A stretch of 64,000 nucleotides of DNA, taken from assembly GCA_013400975.1 (NCBI GenBank), contig WBMZ01011623.1, positions 19,237 to 83,236 of the forward strand, read 5' to 3'. Position numbers and translations under genes: made by a program. Shown in pieces: positions 53,301 to 56,300 of the stretch. The notes below the pieces were generated by a model, which was not told the DNA's origin, did no database searches, and was given only the letters and a program-made list of their open reading frames with translations. Each line of letters begins with the position of its first letter. The first letter of the stretch is position 1. The stretch comes from Atrichornis clamosus. Its lineage: Eukaryota; Chordata; Aves; Passeriformes; Menuridae.

Positions 53301-56300
53301 ATTAATGCTGAAGCAACTACCAGGAAATGAAAGTCAGGTTAACACGCAGTGGTGTGAGTCAAGGATGTAATTGAAGTGCCAAGGAGAATTTGTCTATCTC
53401 ATGTTTCTAATATTTCCTCTGAGAAACTATAAGGTAAATAAATTTATTGTGTTCTTATTCTGTTAACATGGATATTAACAGGCATTACAGGTCTTCCTGG
53501 TTTGGAAAAGCAGCACAAACCTTTCAGAGCATAAGGGAAATCTGACTAGTTACATCTTTGCTGTAGGTGAGACAAGGCATTGTCATAGTTTAACTACAGT
53601 GAAACTATTCTTGTTTGTGGCACATTTATTCTCTTATATAATAATAAGATTTTCCTACACAGTTGGCTCCCCACAACAAGCCTCAGCTTCCACTCTGCTG
53701 TTCCATTTCCTCCTAAAGCATTTAATCCAGATGAATAACACTCATGGCGGAAATGCCTGGACAACAACCATGGGAAAAATTATCCTAAACTTTTTCTAGG
53801 TGGGCAGATGGTTCTCACAGTGTAACACGTGAGGGAATACTGCAAGATTACTAAAGGGAATTATTTGTCAAATCATACCAATAAAGAGGAGAGAAAAAAT
53901 AACTTTAAAGTTGAAATTGATCCAACCAAGCAGTTTGAAAAATATATTTCTGTTACAAACAACACCTTTTTGAAGTTAAGTGTAATGAAATGTACAGATT
54001 CCATCAGGTGTTCTAAACCCTGGGCTAGGAAACTGTCTTCAACAAAACTGAGAGGCTAAAGGAAATGGGGAACAGCAGGCTTATATGCCTCTCCCTAAGG
54101 ATAAAACTCTTGATGGATGGAGATGAGAAGTGAAGTGCTTAAAATATTTCCATAGCTTCCAGAAAATATCTCAGCATTTAGAAAGATGATATCACTGTTT
54201 AAAAAGAAGAAAAAGGCTTTAGAAAGCTCATTTATTAAAAAAGAATACAGAGAGTGAAGTTAAAATGAAGTGTAATGGTAACTCCTGTCATTTTGGTTTG
54301 TTCCTCACTTGTTTCCCAGAGTCCCAGATTCCTGCCAGCCGGTGCTCCCTGCCTGCTGTTCTTTGCCTACAGCCTTGCAGAGAGAATTACTTTGCTAAAT
54401 CCTACCAGAAGGAACATGCTTACAATTGACCCAGGTCTGAGTCAGGTGAGCGCAAACTCCCTCAGCCTGCAATGCAGGAAGCCACGACAAATACGTACCT
54501 GCTGAGTGTCACGTTATTATTTTATGTCATTCTCATGGACTGTGACATTGGCCTCTGACGGTGTCAGATACTCTGAATTGAAAAACCTCAAAATAATAGC
54601 AAGGCATAACCAAAGCTGGGACTTCAAGGAAACTAAGTAAAAGCTGTGGGCCACACAGTCATGAAAGGTCAAATACTTGACAGTGCAAATGAGACTCTTG
54701 GAGGATTCACAAACACAGATAAAGAGAAGACAACTCATTTCCAGAGCATCCTCTCTTAAATTGTCTCAAAACTAAGGCATAAATATAGAACTATTCTGAT
54801 GAACTTGCATTATTTATCCCTAGAGGAAAAAAAAAAGATAAAAGTAGGAGATGTAGAAAAACCATAGGTTTTTGACAAAATACTGAAAGATATTTGTCGG
54901 TGGTTGGTAGCATTTGTTTGATGAACTTGTCAGGGTTTCTAGGGTTAGGTTTCTCTAACCAATCTGTGCTAACTGTGCCTCACAGGACTGGAATTTTGGG
55001 TGGTCAGGTGCTCTCAATTCATGCCATTTATACTGACATTTAGATATAATGAAGAGGTGTCCTAGCTGCTTTTTATGCTCCAGCTAAATAAAGTAAGAGA
55101 ATAGCATTTGACTTCAAAACAGAGGTGGGCTTTTAAAGTACATCTGGTCATCACCATCACTTATGGCACTTTTGTTTTCACTGTGGACCTCCCAAACTGG
55201 AATCTTTATTAATAAAATTAAACTAAAGGACTTATTGTGTTAGCAGGTAGTCAGTCCACAGTTTTAATCTAAAACAACCTCATCCCTCTTCCTGAAATAC
55301 ACATGGTGAGGCTTCCAGGTCCTTGACACTTCCATTGTAAAGATCCTCTCTGGTTGCACTATACCTTTTGGGAATACAGGACCTTCCAGATCTAAATGGG
55401 CATCACAGAGTCACAGACTCATTATGGTTGGAAAAGACCTCTAACACCACTCAGTCCATTAACCTAGTTTGGAATTCAGATGTCTCTAAACCACAACTCC
55501 AGTAGTCTACTCAAAAGAAGTTGAAAGACAGGTTCAATGCCTTTGCTGGCTGTGATCTGTCAGTCACTGCCATGCCTATATAATTACATATAAATATAAA
55601 ACATGCTCTATGTAACTGAAGGCAGGATGTCCTGCATCTCTAAACCTTGAGCCTGCACTAGAAGGTCAGAAGCATTTGCCATTTTATGATTCTGCTCAGA
55701 TCCATATTTGCACAGAGAGTTATAGCCCTGGCCCCTCCAGCGGAATGAAGCTGCAGCACATGGTGCTTGAGAACCATTGTGCCAAACTGAGCTTGGGCTC
55801 TTCTGGGTCTAAACTCCGTGTCAAGACAGAGACCATCTGGCTTTTTCTTTGGACCGACAGTTCCCAAACTAGAAGCCATGCTTCTGGAAGCGTGACTGCA
55901 AGCAGTGTTATGACTCCAGTCACAAAGATAATTTGGAAACTGCTGTCCTAAATACCCTGTTGACATGAAATGTGAAAAATGCGAATTAATATTAAGATTG
56001 TTCCAAAGCCCTCAAAGACAGACTTCTTGCTGTAGAGGAAATATGCTGAAGTCAAGGCACAATTTCCACTTTGTGTAACCAGTGTATATGAAGGCAGACA
56101 GCCAACTGCATGGGTACAAGGCTCTCTACTTCTCTCCTCTCTTTTGAAACCTTTATTTGTTGGCTGTGTCTTTTTTTTGAAAAAAAAGGGAGCTGAGGTT
56201 ACTCTCCAACATGAAATTAAAACGATGTTAACTACCACCTCCCCAAACTCCTCAAGACCCCAAATTGCTCTGATTTGCATGCAAAGGGAAAATATTAGGT

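Noticed and set aside
54497..54570. Minus-strand stretch with strong acceptor (tttttcaattcag) and donor (CAG|gtacgt)
   Set aside because: All three frames contain a stop and the exon chain is complete without it; possibly a poison exon, but nothing supports it.
55658..55966. Open frames on both strands, up to 102 codons
   Set aside because: Three frames are open at once because of base composition; no splice sites fit the gene's phase.
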